Below are positions 35,153-43,702 of a stretch of 64,000 bases of DNA, one piece after another. A program made the translations under genes and the position numbers. This DNA comes from JAGDMJ01 sp963809695 (GTDB lineage: Bacteria; Bacteroidota; Ignavibacteria; UBA10030; UBA6906): assembly GCA_963809695.1 (NCBI GenBank), contig CAWEKI010000010.1, forward strand, positions 248,001-312,000, given 5' to 3'. The first letter of the stretch is position 1. Each line of letters starts with the position of its first letter. The notes beneath the pieces are model-generated. The model did not search any database, had not been told where the DNA came from, and saw only the letters and a list, made by a program, of their open reading frames with translations.

Positions 35153-38100
35153 ATGAAGAACGTGATCCGATATGGCGTAATGCTCCTCTTCCTTGCCGGA
35201 GTATTCCCGGCGGTCGCCCGGGCACAGCAGCTTTCCATTCCGCGGATTGATGCCATGCCCGATCACCCGGTGCCGTACCTCATGAGAGACTGGAGAAATG
35301 TTGCCCGGGGTTACGATTCACTCGTGTACAATTTCCTTGCAAGCGGACAGTACCTTCCTCTGATTTTCTGGAACAACAATCCGGCAAACTACCCCTCCCA
35401 GAAAACCTTCGGATTGCACACCGTGGTCGGCACAACCGACCCCGGGAACTCGGAGGCAATCAATGTGCTCCCATCCATCATCGGCGCCACGCTGGCAGGG
35501 TTAGATAAGAGCAATCAAAACGGCAACAACTGGGTGGTGATGAGCCAGGATTTCTTCAACATCAAATCTCAGGAACTGGTCTACCTCAACAATGAGGTTG
35601 CTCACAGCGGCGATGATTGGTGGTACGACGTGATGCCCAACGTCTTTTTCTATGAACTATACTGGCTCTATCCCGGGCTGGGAGATTCGGAGCGGCAATT
35701 CCTGTCCGTGGCTGATCGATGGCTCCAGGCGGTGAAAAGCATGGGGGGCGCCACCACCCCCTGGCACGTGCCCAACATGGACCACCGTGGGTGGAAACTC
35801 CTTACGATGACTCCGAACGACATACCGCAACAGTATCACGAACCGGAAGCGGCAGGTGCACTTGCCTGGCTGTTTTACAACGCATGGGTCAAGACCGGAG
35901 AGATCACGTACCGATCGGCCGCCGAGCTCTCGATGGAATTCTTGAATTCATATCCGTCAAACCCCGCCTACGAATTACAGCTCTCGTATGGTGCCTATGC
36001 CGCTGCCCGCATGAATGCCGAGCTGGGCACGAACTACGATATCCCGAAGATTGTGAACTGGTGTTTCGATCTCAGCCCCATCCGCTCCTGGGGCGCGATT
36101 GTCGGAAAATGGGGGGGGTATGACTGCTCCGGTCTGATCGGAGAGATCAATGGATCGAACGATTATCCTTTTCTGATGAATACGTTTGAACAGGTCGGCG
36201 CCCTCGTCCCGCTCGTGCGCTATGACGAGCGCTTCGCCAGCGCTATTGGCAAATGGACCCTGAACGCTTCCAATGCCGCACGCCTGTTCTATCCCAACTC
36301 CCTGCCGGATGAGAACCAGGACAGCGAAGAGTGGTCACACGTCTACGATCCGAACGGCTACATCGGGCACGAAGCGATGCGCCAGCACCAACCAGACGGA
36401 TCAGCGAGCCCGTATGCAACCGGGGACGCCATATCCGGAGGATGGGGATTTACGAACCTGGCACTGTACAGCTCGTCGCATGTGGGAATTCTGGGAGGCA
36501 TCATAGACTCAACAAATGTGCCCGGCATTCTGAGATTGGATCTTCTGAAGACGGACTATTTCCATGACTCGGCGTATGCTTCGTATCTCTACTTCAATCC
36601 AGACTCCTCCCTTCACACGGTTGAGCTGGATGCGGGAGCGGGGCAGCATGACCTCTACGATGCGGTCACCAACGCATTTCTGAAACATAACGTGAGCGGC
36701 CAGACGTCATTTGATGTGCCCGGCAAAGGCGCTGTTGTGCTTGTTGTGACGCCGGCGGGCGGGACTACGACGTATCAAGGTTTGAAGATGATCATCAACG
36801 GAGTGGTGGTGGATTATCACTCGGGGAGTGTTCCGGGGAACAATCCCCCCAGGATCAAGGGGCTTGGAGCTCTTCCGGATCTCATCTATCCAAACCACTC
36901 CTCCACGCTCTTCTGCACAGCGGTTGACCCGGACGGAGATACGCTGGCCATCACCTGGTCTGCATCTTCTGGAAATCTTGTGGGAACCGGGCGGGAAGTG
37001 ACCTGGAATGCTCCCTCTTCAACGGGAGTCTATCTGATCGGGTGTGCGGTCCGAGACGGGAAAGGAGGGGCGGACAGTGCGGCGGTGAACATCAACGTCG
37101 TGGACTCGACCGGACCGCCCCCCTTGATTCGAAGGATTTTTGCGCATCCGGGAAAGGTTGACCTCAGCGCAACCAGCATCCTCACGTGTTCCGCGTCCGA
37201 TCCTTCCGGCTACCCGCTCACCTACTCGTGGGGCGCAGGACCGGGAAGCGTGTCAGGCTCCGACTCCATCGCTACCTGGACAGCGCCTGGAACTCCAGGC
37301 AATTACTTCGTGCGGTGCGCCGTCAGCAACGGTCATGGGGGACAGGCGACAGACAGCGTGGAACTTGAAGTGCGGGATTTTCGGATTACCCAGTCCGGAC
37401 AGTTGATCGCGTACTTCCCTTTCAATGGCAACGCAAATGATGAAAGCGGATTTCAGGACAATGGCACCGTCAATGGGGCGACCCTTGTCAGCGACCGATT
37501 GGGAAATCCCGCCCGGGCGTACTCATTCAATGGTTCCTCGAGCTGGATCAAAGTCCCGAACACGCCGCCGTTGAACTGTGACAGTTCGATCACTGTCGCG
37601 TTCTGGATGAATGTCAGGGCATTCTATCCGGACCGCGAGCAATATCCGATCTCCCATGGGAATTGGCAGAACCGGTGGAAGATTTCCCTCAGCAATCCCT
37701 CCAACCGGCTCCGTTGGACAGTCAAAAGCTCCACGGCAACCAGGGACCTGGACTCCAGGACACCCCTGGCTTTAAATACCGATTACCATGTGGTGGCGGT
37801 GTATAGCGGTGCAGATTTTGAACTCTACCTGAATGGAGAGCTTGATGCATTTACCTCCCTCTCCGGCACGATCGCTCAAACGACGTCCGATCTTTCGATC
37901 GGCCGCAGTCTGCCTGTTGAGGGCACCTATTCGTTCAACGGGATACTTGACGAAGTGAGGATCTATAATTATGCCCTGTCGTATCAGGACATTCAAGCGC
38001 TCTACAATTTGACGACGGATGTCCAGGGATCGGAATTTTCTTCGCTGCCGGATGGGATCATGTTATACCAGAACTTCCCAAATCCCTTTAATCCGACGAC

Positions 38101-38314
38101 GTCGATACGCTTCTCCATGCCGAGCAGCGGATACACTGTCCTGAAGGTCAGCGATACCCTGGGGCAGGATGTGGCTATTCTTGTGCAGGGCTGGGTCGGC
38201 CGAGGGATACACACTGTTACATGGAATGCTGCGGACCGTGCGAGCGGTCTGTACTTTTCCACGCTGCTCAGCGGCGGACGGACAGAGGTGCGAAAGATGC
38301 TTCTAGTCAAATAA
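35153..38314 (+). CDS. T9SS cargo: alpha-toroid plus Ig-like and LamG domains
   Basis: 1053 aa if ATG 35153 is used (AGGTG just upstream); GTG 35147 is also in frame. Signal peptide: MKNVIRYGVMLLFLAGVFPA then VARAQ. Residues about 30-540 form a helical region reminiscent of alginate-lyase or toroid enzymes (HRGWKLLTMTPNDIPQQYHEP, GGYDCSGLIGEINGSNDYPF). Two Ig-like/PKD-type modules follow (about 565-740; DPDGDTLAITWSASSG, SDPSGYPLTYSWGAG). A LamG jelly roll (about 745-940; LIAYFPFNGNANDESG, SIGRSLPVEGTYSFNGILDEV) and a T9SS tail (QNFPNPFNPTTSIRF, GLYFSTLLSG) end it. A surface enzyme or binding protein for the glycan. Confidence 0.82.
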   Translation: MKNVIRYGVMLLFLAGVFPAVARAQQLSIPRIDAMPDHPVPYLMRDWRNVARGYDSLVYNFLASGQYLPLIFWNNNPANYPSQKTFGLHTVVGTTDPGNSEAINVLPSIIGATLAGLDKSNQNGNNWVVMSQDFFNIKSQELVYLNNEVAHSGDDWWYDVMPNVFFYELYWLYPGLGDSERQFLSVADRWLQAVKSMGGATTPWHVPNMDHRGWKLLTMTPNDIPQQYHEPEAAGALAWLFYNAWVKTGEITYRSAAELSMEFLNSYPSNPAYELQLSYGAYAAARMNAELGTNYDIPKIVNWCFDLSPIRSWGAIVGKWGGYDCSGLIGEINGSNDYPFLMNTFEQVGALVPLVRYDERFASAIGKWTLNASNAARLFYPNSLPDENQDSEEWSHVYDPNGYIGHEAMRQHQPDGSASPYATGDAISGGWGFTNLALYSSSHVGILGGIIDSTNVPGILRLDLLKTDYFHDSAYASYLYFNPDSSLHTVELDAGAGQHDLYDAVTNAFLKHNVSGQTSFDVPGKGAVVLVVTPAGGTTTYQGLKMIINGVVVDYHSGSVPGNNPPRIKGLGALPDLIYPNHSSTLFCTAVDPDGDTLAITWSASSGNLVGTGREVTWNAPSSTGVYLIGCAVRDGKGGADSAAVNINVVDSTGPPPLIRRIFAHPGKVDLSATSILTCSASDPSGYPLTYSWGAGPGSVSGSDSIATWTAPGTPGNYFVRCAVSNGHGGQATDSVELEVRDFRITQSGQLIAYFPFNGNANDESGFQDNGTVNGATLVSDRLGNPARAYSFNGSSSWIKVPNTPPLNCDSSITVAFWMNVRAFYPDREQYPISHGNWQNRWKISLSNPSNRLRWTVKSSTATRDLDSRTPLALNTDYHVVAVYSGADFELYLNGELDAFTSLSGTIAQTTSDLSIGRSLPVEGTYSFNGILDEVRIYNYALSYQDIQALYNLTTDVQGSEFSSLPDGIMLYQNFPNPFNPTTSIRFSMPSSGYTVLKVSDTLGQDVAILVQGWVGRGIHTVTWNAADRASGLYFSTLLSGGRTEVRKMLLVK

Positions 38315-38327
38315 CTTCCAGGTGTCT

Positions 38328-40781
38328 ATGCAGCTTCTCGATCTGAACGGTTTCTGGACCTTCAAGGCCCGAAACGCGTACGGCACATTGCCAACCGCGC
38401 AGCGACGAGCTACCCGGTGGATGCCGGCAAGCGTCCCCGGCACAGTCCATACCGACCTGCTTGCCAATGGAGTGATTCCGGATCCCTTCTTCCGGATGAA
38501 CGAGAACGACGTTCAGTGGGTCGATTCGCAGCAATGGATCTATCGGCGGGAATTCCGTCTCCCGGCGACGTTTCTGAAAGAGGTGCATATTGTACTGGTG
38601 GCAGACGGGCTTGATACGTTTGCCGCGATTTTCTGCAATGGGAAGAAAGTGGGGGAGACAGCCAATATGTTCATTGCGCACCGGCTGGACCTCAAGCGAT
38701 TCCTTCGAGCGGGGCGGAATGTGATCGAGATCGTCTTTGATTCTCCGGTAATTCGCACGCGGCAGCTCGAGCGGCGCTACGGCAAGCTCGATGTCGCATC
38801 GGAACCGCATCGCGTGTACGCACGCAAGGCTCAGTATTCCTTTGGATGGGACTGGGGCCCAAGGCTTACCACGTCCGGTATCTGGCGAAATATGCGGCTG
38901 GAGGGGTATTCCAGCGGCAGGCTGCAGAACCCGAGAGTCAGCGTGGAGTCGTTGAGCCGGGACGAGGCCATTCTCCACCTCTCCGTGGATGTGGAGCGTT
39001 GCACCCGGCGGCAGCTCAAGCTGCGAGCATTTGTTGCGGGGAGCGAAGCGTATGCGGAGCATACGGTCCCGATACAGGGAAGAGCTGTCGAGTTCAGCGT
39101 TCACGTGCATGGACCGCAGTTGTGGTGGCCCAACGGGTACGGTGCGCAGCCCATGTACAAGGCCGTCCTCTCGCTGATCAGCGGAGATGAGGAGTTGCAC
39201 ACGCTGGAGGTCCCCGTTGCAATACGCACGGTGCGGCTGCTCCAGGAACGGGATGGTGCCGGGCGCTCCTTCATCATCGAGGTCAATGGCGTGAAAATCT
39301 TCTGCAAAGGAGCCGACTGGATCCCATCGGACAGTTTCATACCACGAATCCCTGTCTCCACGTATGAGACCCTTCTCACGGCGGCGCGCGATGCTTCCAT
39401 GAATATGGTCAGAGTGTGGGGAGGAGGGTTTTATGAGCAGGATGTTTTCTATGATCTCTGCGACAGGCTTGGATTTATGGTATGGCAGGATTTCATGTAT
39501 GCATGCGGTGAGTATCCGCAATATCCGGAGTTCCTGCGCGAGGCAAGGGAAGAGGCAAAGCAGGTGGTGAGGCGTTTGCGCAACCATCCTTCCATTGTCC
39601 TCTGGTGCGGCAACAACGAATGCGAATGGCTTTACTGCACGGAGCACCCTGACGAGGGCCCGGACGATATGCGCGGATCGAAGATCTTCCGCGACATTCT
39701 TCCCGATGTGTGCACCACTGAGGATGGGACGCGTCCATACTGGAGGAGTTCTCCGTTCGGGCGCGGTTTCCCGAACGGGGAAGCAGATGGAAATCACCAC
39801 CAATGGAACGTCTGGAGCTCCTGGAAGGATTTCCCGGAGTATGAGAAGGACAATGCTCGTTTTGTGACCGAATTCGGTTTTCAGGCTCCCGCCAACCGTT
39901 CCACGCTTGCGGAGGCGATGTTGCCGCAGGACTGGCACCCGCAGAGCCGTGTCATGGAGCATCACAATAAGCAGGTGGAGGGAACCGAACGGCTGGTACG
40001 CTTCCAGGCTGCCCACTACCAGATTGGAACGGACTTTAGCGATTTCATATACAAAGGGCAACTCGTCCAGGCGGAAGCCTTGAAGCGCGCTGCGGAACAT
40101 TGGCGCCGGCGGAAGTTCGACACCGCAGGGGTGCTCTTCTGGCAGCTGAATGACTGCTGGCCGGTCAGCAGCTGGGCAGTCATCGACAGTGCCCTCAGGC
40201 CAAAGGCGGCATACTACTTTGCAAAGAAGTTCTTCGCGCCCATTCTCGTGAGCTGCAAGAGAGAAGACGATGGGGTTGCAATCTGGATCACGAATGACAA
40301 GCTTGATGCATGCGCGGGCGAACTCACCGTGGCATTGCGGTCCTTTTCCGGGCGGGCCGCCTGGAAAAAGAGGCAGCATGTCTCGACGGGAGCAAATTCC
40401 TCCGCCGAAGTCCTTCGTGTAGATAGAAGTGTCTGGAATGAACTCGACGCCACGACGCACTATTTGTCCGTGCGTTGCCGAATGGATGATGGCGTTGCCG
40501 TGGAGAACCGCTTCTTTTTCGAAGAGCCGAAACACTTGAAGCTTCCAAGGGCAAGGGTCTGGGCTCGCATCGCTACGGACAAGGATGGGGACAATGTTGT
40601 TATCGTTGAGGCTTCGACCTTCGCAAAGAACGTCCGGCTTGAAGCATGGGGAGGGAATGCGGTATTTGAGGACAACTATTTTGATCTTGATGCCGGGGAG
40701 CGAAGGAAAGTGAGGGTATTGTCTCCGGGGTCGACAGCCTCGCTGCGCAAGGGGTTCAGTGTGCGGACACTGGCGGGGTGA
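38328..40781 (+). CDS. GH2 beta-mannosidase
   Basis: About 817 aa from ATG 38328 (AGGTG upstream; GTG 38322 also possible). It has the sugar-binding, Ig-like and TIM-barrel order of GH2 mannosidases. Diagnostic segments: QYSFGWDWGPRLTTSGIWR, NMVRVWGGGFYEQDVFYDLCD, and LWCGNNECEW with the acid/base Glu near 431, then RFVTEFGFQAP with the nucleophile Glu near 515. GVLFWQLNDCWPV closes the barrel. It releases mannose from beta-mannosides. No signal peptide, so it acts in the cytoplasm on imported oligosaccharides. It ends the plus-strand locus and is convergent with GH130. Confidence 0.93.
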   Translation: MQLLDLNGFWTFKARNAYGTLPTAQRRATRWMPASVPGTVHTDLLANGVIPDPFFRMNENDVQWVDSQQWIYRREFRLPATFLKEVHIVLVADGLDTFAAIFCNGKKVGETANMFIAHRLDLKRFLRAGRNVIEIVFDSPVIRTRQLERRYGKLDVASEPHRVYARKAQYSFGWDWGPRLTTSGIWRNMRLEGYSSGRLQNPRVSVESLSRDEAILHLSVDVERCTRRQLKLRAFVAGSEAYAEHTVPIQGRAVEFSVHVHGPQLWWPNGYGAQPMYKAVLSLISGDEELHTLEVPVAIRTVRLLQERDGAGRSFIIEVNGVKIFCKGADWIPSDSFIPRIPVSTYETLLTAARDASMNMVRVWGGGFYEQDVFYDLCDRLGFMVWQDFMYACGEYPQYPEFLREAREEAKQVVRRLRNHPSIVLWCGNNECEWLYCTEHPDEGPDDMRGSKIFRDILPDVCTTEDGTRPYWRSSPFGRGFPNGEADGNHHQWNVWSSWKDFPEYEKDNARFVTEFGFQAPANRSTLAEAMLPQDWHPQSRVMEHHNKQVEGTERLVRFQAAHYQIGTDFSDFIYKGQLVQAEALKRAAEHWRRRKFDTAGVLFWQLNDCWPVSSWAVIDSALRPKAAYYFAKKFFAPILVSCKREDDGVAIWITNDKLDACAGELTVALRSFSGRAAWKKRQHVSTGANSSAEVLRVDRSVWNELDATTHYLSVRCRMDDGVAVENRFFFEEPKHLKLPRARVWARIATDKDGDNVVIVEASTFAKNVRLEAWGGNAVFEDNYFDLDAGERRKVRVLSPGSTASLRKGFSVRTLAG

Positions 40782-40798
40782 GGAAGAACGTCTCGCAT

Positions 40799-41899
40799 TC
40801 AGGTTCCGAGGAACGTGCGGAGGTCTGTCCCCCTCACCATCCCTCCAACCACCACGCTATCCGCCCCCGCGTAGGGAAAATACAAATCGCCCTGGTAGAA
40901 ATACGCGCCACAGATGAACACCACGTTGTTCACACCAAGCGCAGTATCACCCTGTGTTTCGGCGGGGGACTCCGGACGGAGCCAGGGGTCAATCCTCTTT
41001 TCGATTATTTCCCGCTTGCGAAAATCCAGCACAGCGAGCCCGAGGTCGTACTCCCGCGCTCCCTCATGGTTCCGGTTTCCAATGTGGAAAATCATGAGGG
41101 AGCGGCCATCGGACAGCAGAAGAGGGGGGGCTCCACCGCCTATCCATGTATCCTTGAACACGGGATTGGGTTGCGGGCTCATCAAAAGGCCTTTGCTCTT
41201 CCATGGCCCCAGGGGATCGCTGCTCGTTGCCCAGTGAATCGCCATCGCATGTTCCCCTTCCATCGGGCGATGGAGGAGCGTGTAGTGGCCACTCATCGTT
41301 CCTTCCAGAAGCATGGCATTTTTGTTGTGCACATTATTGAAATCACTATCCAGTAACCCATGCTTTTCCCAAAGGACGAAGTTACGCGTGCTGGCGACGG
41401 CAAGCCGGATCTGGTTATGTCCTCCGGGATGATTGGCGGATGAGGCATTCGGATGTTCGGGGTGCGCGCTGTAAGCGCAGTAGAACATGAAGTACCGGTC
41501 CCCAACCCTGGTTATCCTCCCGTCCTCAACGCCCAGGTTGTCGTATTCACGGTCGGGCAGGAGGACGGGTGTGGTGTGCCGTGCCAGGAGCTTCAAGTCG
41601 GCGCTGAGGACAGCGAGTCCGATCGCGGATCGGGTATGGTCATACGCTGGAGTCCACTCACCCTGAGCCCTGTACAAAAGGAAACAGAGTGCGCGTTGTG
41701 CCTGAAGCCGCTTCCTGGTTTCAGGACCAAACGGAAGAGAGGAAATGATGGAAGAAAGTTCGTTCGGATCGGTGACGAGTGCGCAGGCCGGATTGAAGGT
41801 GACCCGATTTTCCCAGGGATGCTCCCGTACGCGTTCCAGGAGAGGCCTCCCGCCATTCAGGCGAAGAACCGGCGGCGCGGGCGGGGCTGGTGTCGTCAT
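40799..41899 (-). CDS. GH130-family beta-mannoside phosphorylase/hydrolase-like
   Basis: 366 aa with the five-bladed propeller pattern of GH130: RPLLERVREHPWENRVTFNPACAL at the start, GVEDGRITRVGDRYFMFYCAY (the family usually has EDPR, here EDGR), NVHNKNAMLLEG and YTLLHRP, DTWIGGGAPPLL, and a C-terminal FPYAGADSVVVGG. GH130 enzymes phosphorolyse or hydrolyse beta-1,4/1,2-mannosides. Its position back-to-back with the GH2 beta-mannosidase (17 bp between the stops) supports a mannoside role. It follows the acyl-CoA ligase gene by 12 bp on the same strand. Confidence 0.87.
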   Translation of the reverse strand: MTTPAPPAPPVLRLNGGRPLLERVREHPWENRVTFNPACALVTDPNELSSIISSLPFGPETRKRLQAQRALCFLLYRAQGEWTPAYDHTRSAIGLAVLSADLKLLARHTTPVLLPDREYDNLGVEDGRITRVGDRYFMFYCAYSAHPEHPNASSANHPGGHNQIRLAVASTRNFVLWEKHGLLDSDFNNVHNKNAMLLEGTMSGHYTLLHRPMEGEHAMAIHWATSSDPLGPWKSKGLLMSPQPNPVFKDTWIGGGAPPLLLSDGRSLMIFHIGNRNHEGAREYDLGLAVLDFRKREIIEKRIDPWLRPESPAETQGDTALGVNNVVFICGAYFYQGDLYFPYAGADSVVVGGMVRGTDLRTFLGT

Positions 41900-41911
41900 G
41901 GTTGAGCGCGG

Positions 41912-43576
41912 CTATTTCTTGGGGTACGATTCGTAGAGATGCCGCTTAATTTTCTGCGTTGGTGTTTTCTCAAACGGCTCCGGCTGTTCCACAATCCGAT
42001 GAAGGCGGGAGAACGTAGCAAGGCGCTGGTTAACCTGCCGTCGGAGGTCTTCCAGGAACGTGTGGATGCGCTGCCGCATTTCATGCTCGTTCAGCCCGTG
42101 CAAGGCAAACTTCTTCATCATTTCTTCGTAGTTGAGATGCGCGCGCGCGATCAGCTTCTGCTGGTGCTCGAACACCAGCGATTCAAGAACGAGGTCTGAT
42201 TCGTTGATAGCAGACTCGATCTCCTCCGGATAGATGTTCTTGCCGCTGGGACCGAGGATCATGTTCTTGAGTCTGCCTCTAATGAAGACGTATCCATCCT
42301 CGTCAATGACCCCAAGATCCCCCGTGCGGAACCAGCCGTCCCTGGTCATAGCCTCAGCTGTCCGTTCGGGATCCCGGAAATACTCCTTCATTACGGTCGG
42401 CCCCTTGACCCCAATCTCTCCTTCGCCGGTCGCGGGGTCAGGGTCAAGAATCTGCAATTGTGTGCCCGGGAGCGGCTTGCCCGTGGATCGGTAGCGCGTC
42501 CCTTTGGGATCGGATCCGGCGATGAGGGGAGAGGTTTCTGTCAAGCCGTATCCGATGGCGTAGGGAAAGCCAGCTTCCCGGAGGAACATCTCGACGTCCG
42601 CGGCAAGGGGTGCCCCGCCAATGGCGAACACACGCACGGCTCCGCCAAACGAGCGCATCAGCTTCTTGCCGGCGAGCCGGGAAATCGCCCTCCGTGTCAT
42701 AGAGGTCTTTGAGAGCAGCCGAAAGAGGGGACTGCTTGAGAAGCGGGGCTGAATCTTTGCTTTATAGATCTTCTCAATGATGAGTGGCACCGAGAGCATG
42801 ACCGTCGGGCGCACCTTGCCCATCGCAGGAAGCAGCACCGGAGCCGTGGGAGGGCGGTCAAGATAATACACGGAGGCTCCGACCATCAGCACGGTAATGA
42901 GGCCGATCGTGAATTCGTATGCATGCGCAAGGGGAAGGATTGACAGCATTCGATCGTCATGCGAGAGGGGGACAATGGCCACCGTTGCGATGGCGTCCGA
43001 GATGATGTTGCTATGGGTCAGTACGACTCCCTTTGAGAATCCCATCGTACCGGAGGTATAGAAGATCGCTGCGACATCATCTTCACCGGCTACATGGGAA
43101 AACTGGAGGGGATTCGACCCGAGCGGGCGGTCGGTGGAAGCATTCAGATCCGGCCGGCCAATGACCGTGAACGATTCGAGTCGGACTGTCGCGTGCAGCA
43201 AAGGCAGTACGAGGGTTGTGATTTTCGGGAGCAGCTTCTCGGAAACGAATAGGACTTTGGCTTCCGAATGATTAATGATATGTTCGATATCCTTCTCGAG
43301 GAAATCGGGAAGGATGGGGACACCTATCGCGCCTGACGTCGCAATGGCAAAATATGCCACTCCCCACGTCACTTTGTTCTCGCTCAGGATAGCCACCCGG
43401 TCTCCGGGCTCCACGCCAAGTGCGTGCAACAAATCTGCCACCCGTCTGACCTGTTCTGCAAATTGGTTGTACGTAAGCGAGTCGCCATCAACCGTAGAAA
43501 GGGCGACACGATCACCGAAGCAGCTAACGCTGTTGGCAAGCAGCGACTGGAACGTCCGTTCGGGGGGGAGATTCAT
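41912..43576 (-). CDS. Long-chain fatty-acid-CoA ligase (AMP-binding)
   Basis: 554 aa. The AMP-binding P-loop FYTSGTMGFSKGVVLTHSN (about 171-189), GYGLTETSPL (about 345) and the C-terminal catalytic segment IRGRLKNMILGPSGKNIYPEEIE (about 429-451) give the adenylate-forming fold; the two-step chemistry makes acyl-AMP then acyl-CoA. It belongs to the FadD15/long-chain branch. A promoter-like pair at 43583-43611 lies next to its ATG. Being upstream of GH130 on the same strand, the two may be read together, though the functions are unrelated. Confidence 0.9.
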   Translation of the reverse strand: MNLPPERTFQSLLANSVSCFGDRVALSTVDGDSLTYNQFAEQVRRVADLLHALGVEPGDRVAILSENKVTWGVAYFAIATSGAIGVPILPDFLEKDIEHIINHSEAKVLFVSEKLLPKITTLVLPLLHATVRLESFTVIGRPDLNASTDRPLGSNPLQFSHVAGEDDVAAIFYTSGTMGFSKGVVLTHSNIISDAIATVAIVPLSHDDRMLSILPLAHAYEFTIGLITVLMVGASVYYLDRPPTAPVLLPAMGKVRPTVMLSVPLIIEKIYKAKIQPRFSSSPLFRLLSKTSMTRRAISRLAGKKLMRSFGGAVRVFAIGGAPLAADVEMFLREAGFPYAIGYGLTETSPLIAGSDPKGTRYRSTGKPLPGTQLQILDPDPATGEGEIGVKGPTVMKEYFRDPERTAEAMTRDGWFRTGDLGVIDEDGYVFIRGRLKNMILGPSGKNIYPEEIESAINESDLVLESLVFEHQQKLIARAHLNYEEMMKKFALHGLNEHEMRQRIHTFLEDLRRQVNQRLATFSRLHRIVEQPEPFEKTPTQKIKRHLYESYPKK

Positions 43577-43582
43577 GTGCTA

Positions 43583-43611
43583 AAAATATCAAATCAGAAC
43601 CCCGCAATCAA
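43583..43611 (-). promoter_or_regulatory. Promoter candidate for the acyl-CoA ligase gene
   Basis: On the minus strand TTGATT (43611-43606), a 17-bp spacer and TATTTT (43588-43583). The start site would fall on or near the ATG at 43576, giving a leaderless or almost leaderless mRNA. Confidence 0.35.
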
Positions 43612-43702
43612 GTGGCTGGCTTGAAATAGCACTAGTTTCCTTCGAACCTTTTTCTTACTTTATTCTTTACAATTCATTCATATCACGAGCGGCACATCCT
43701 CC

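Noticed and set aside
38307..40535. A 742-aa minus-strand frame opposite the beta-mannosidase.
   Set aside because: Shadow of the plus-strand gene, which has all GH2 motifs.
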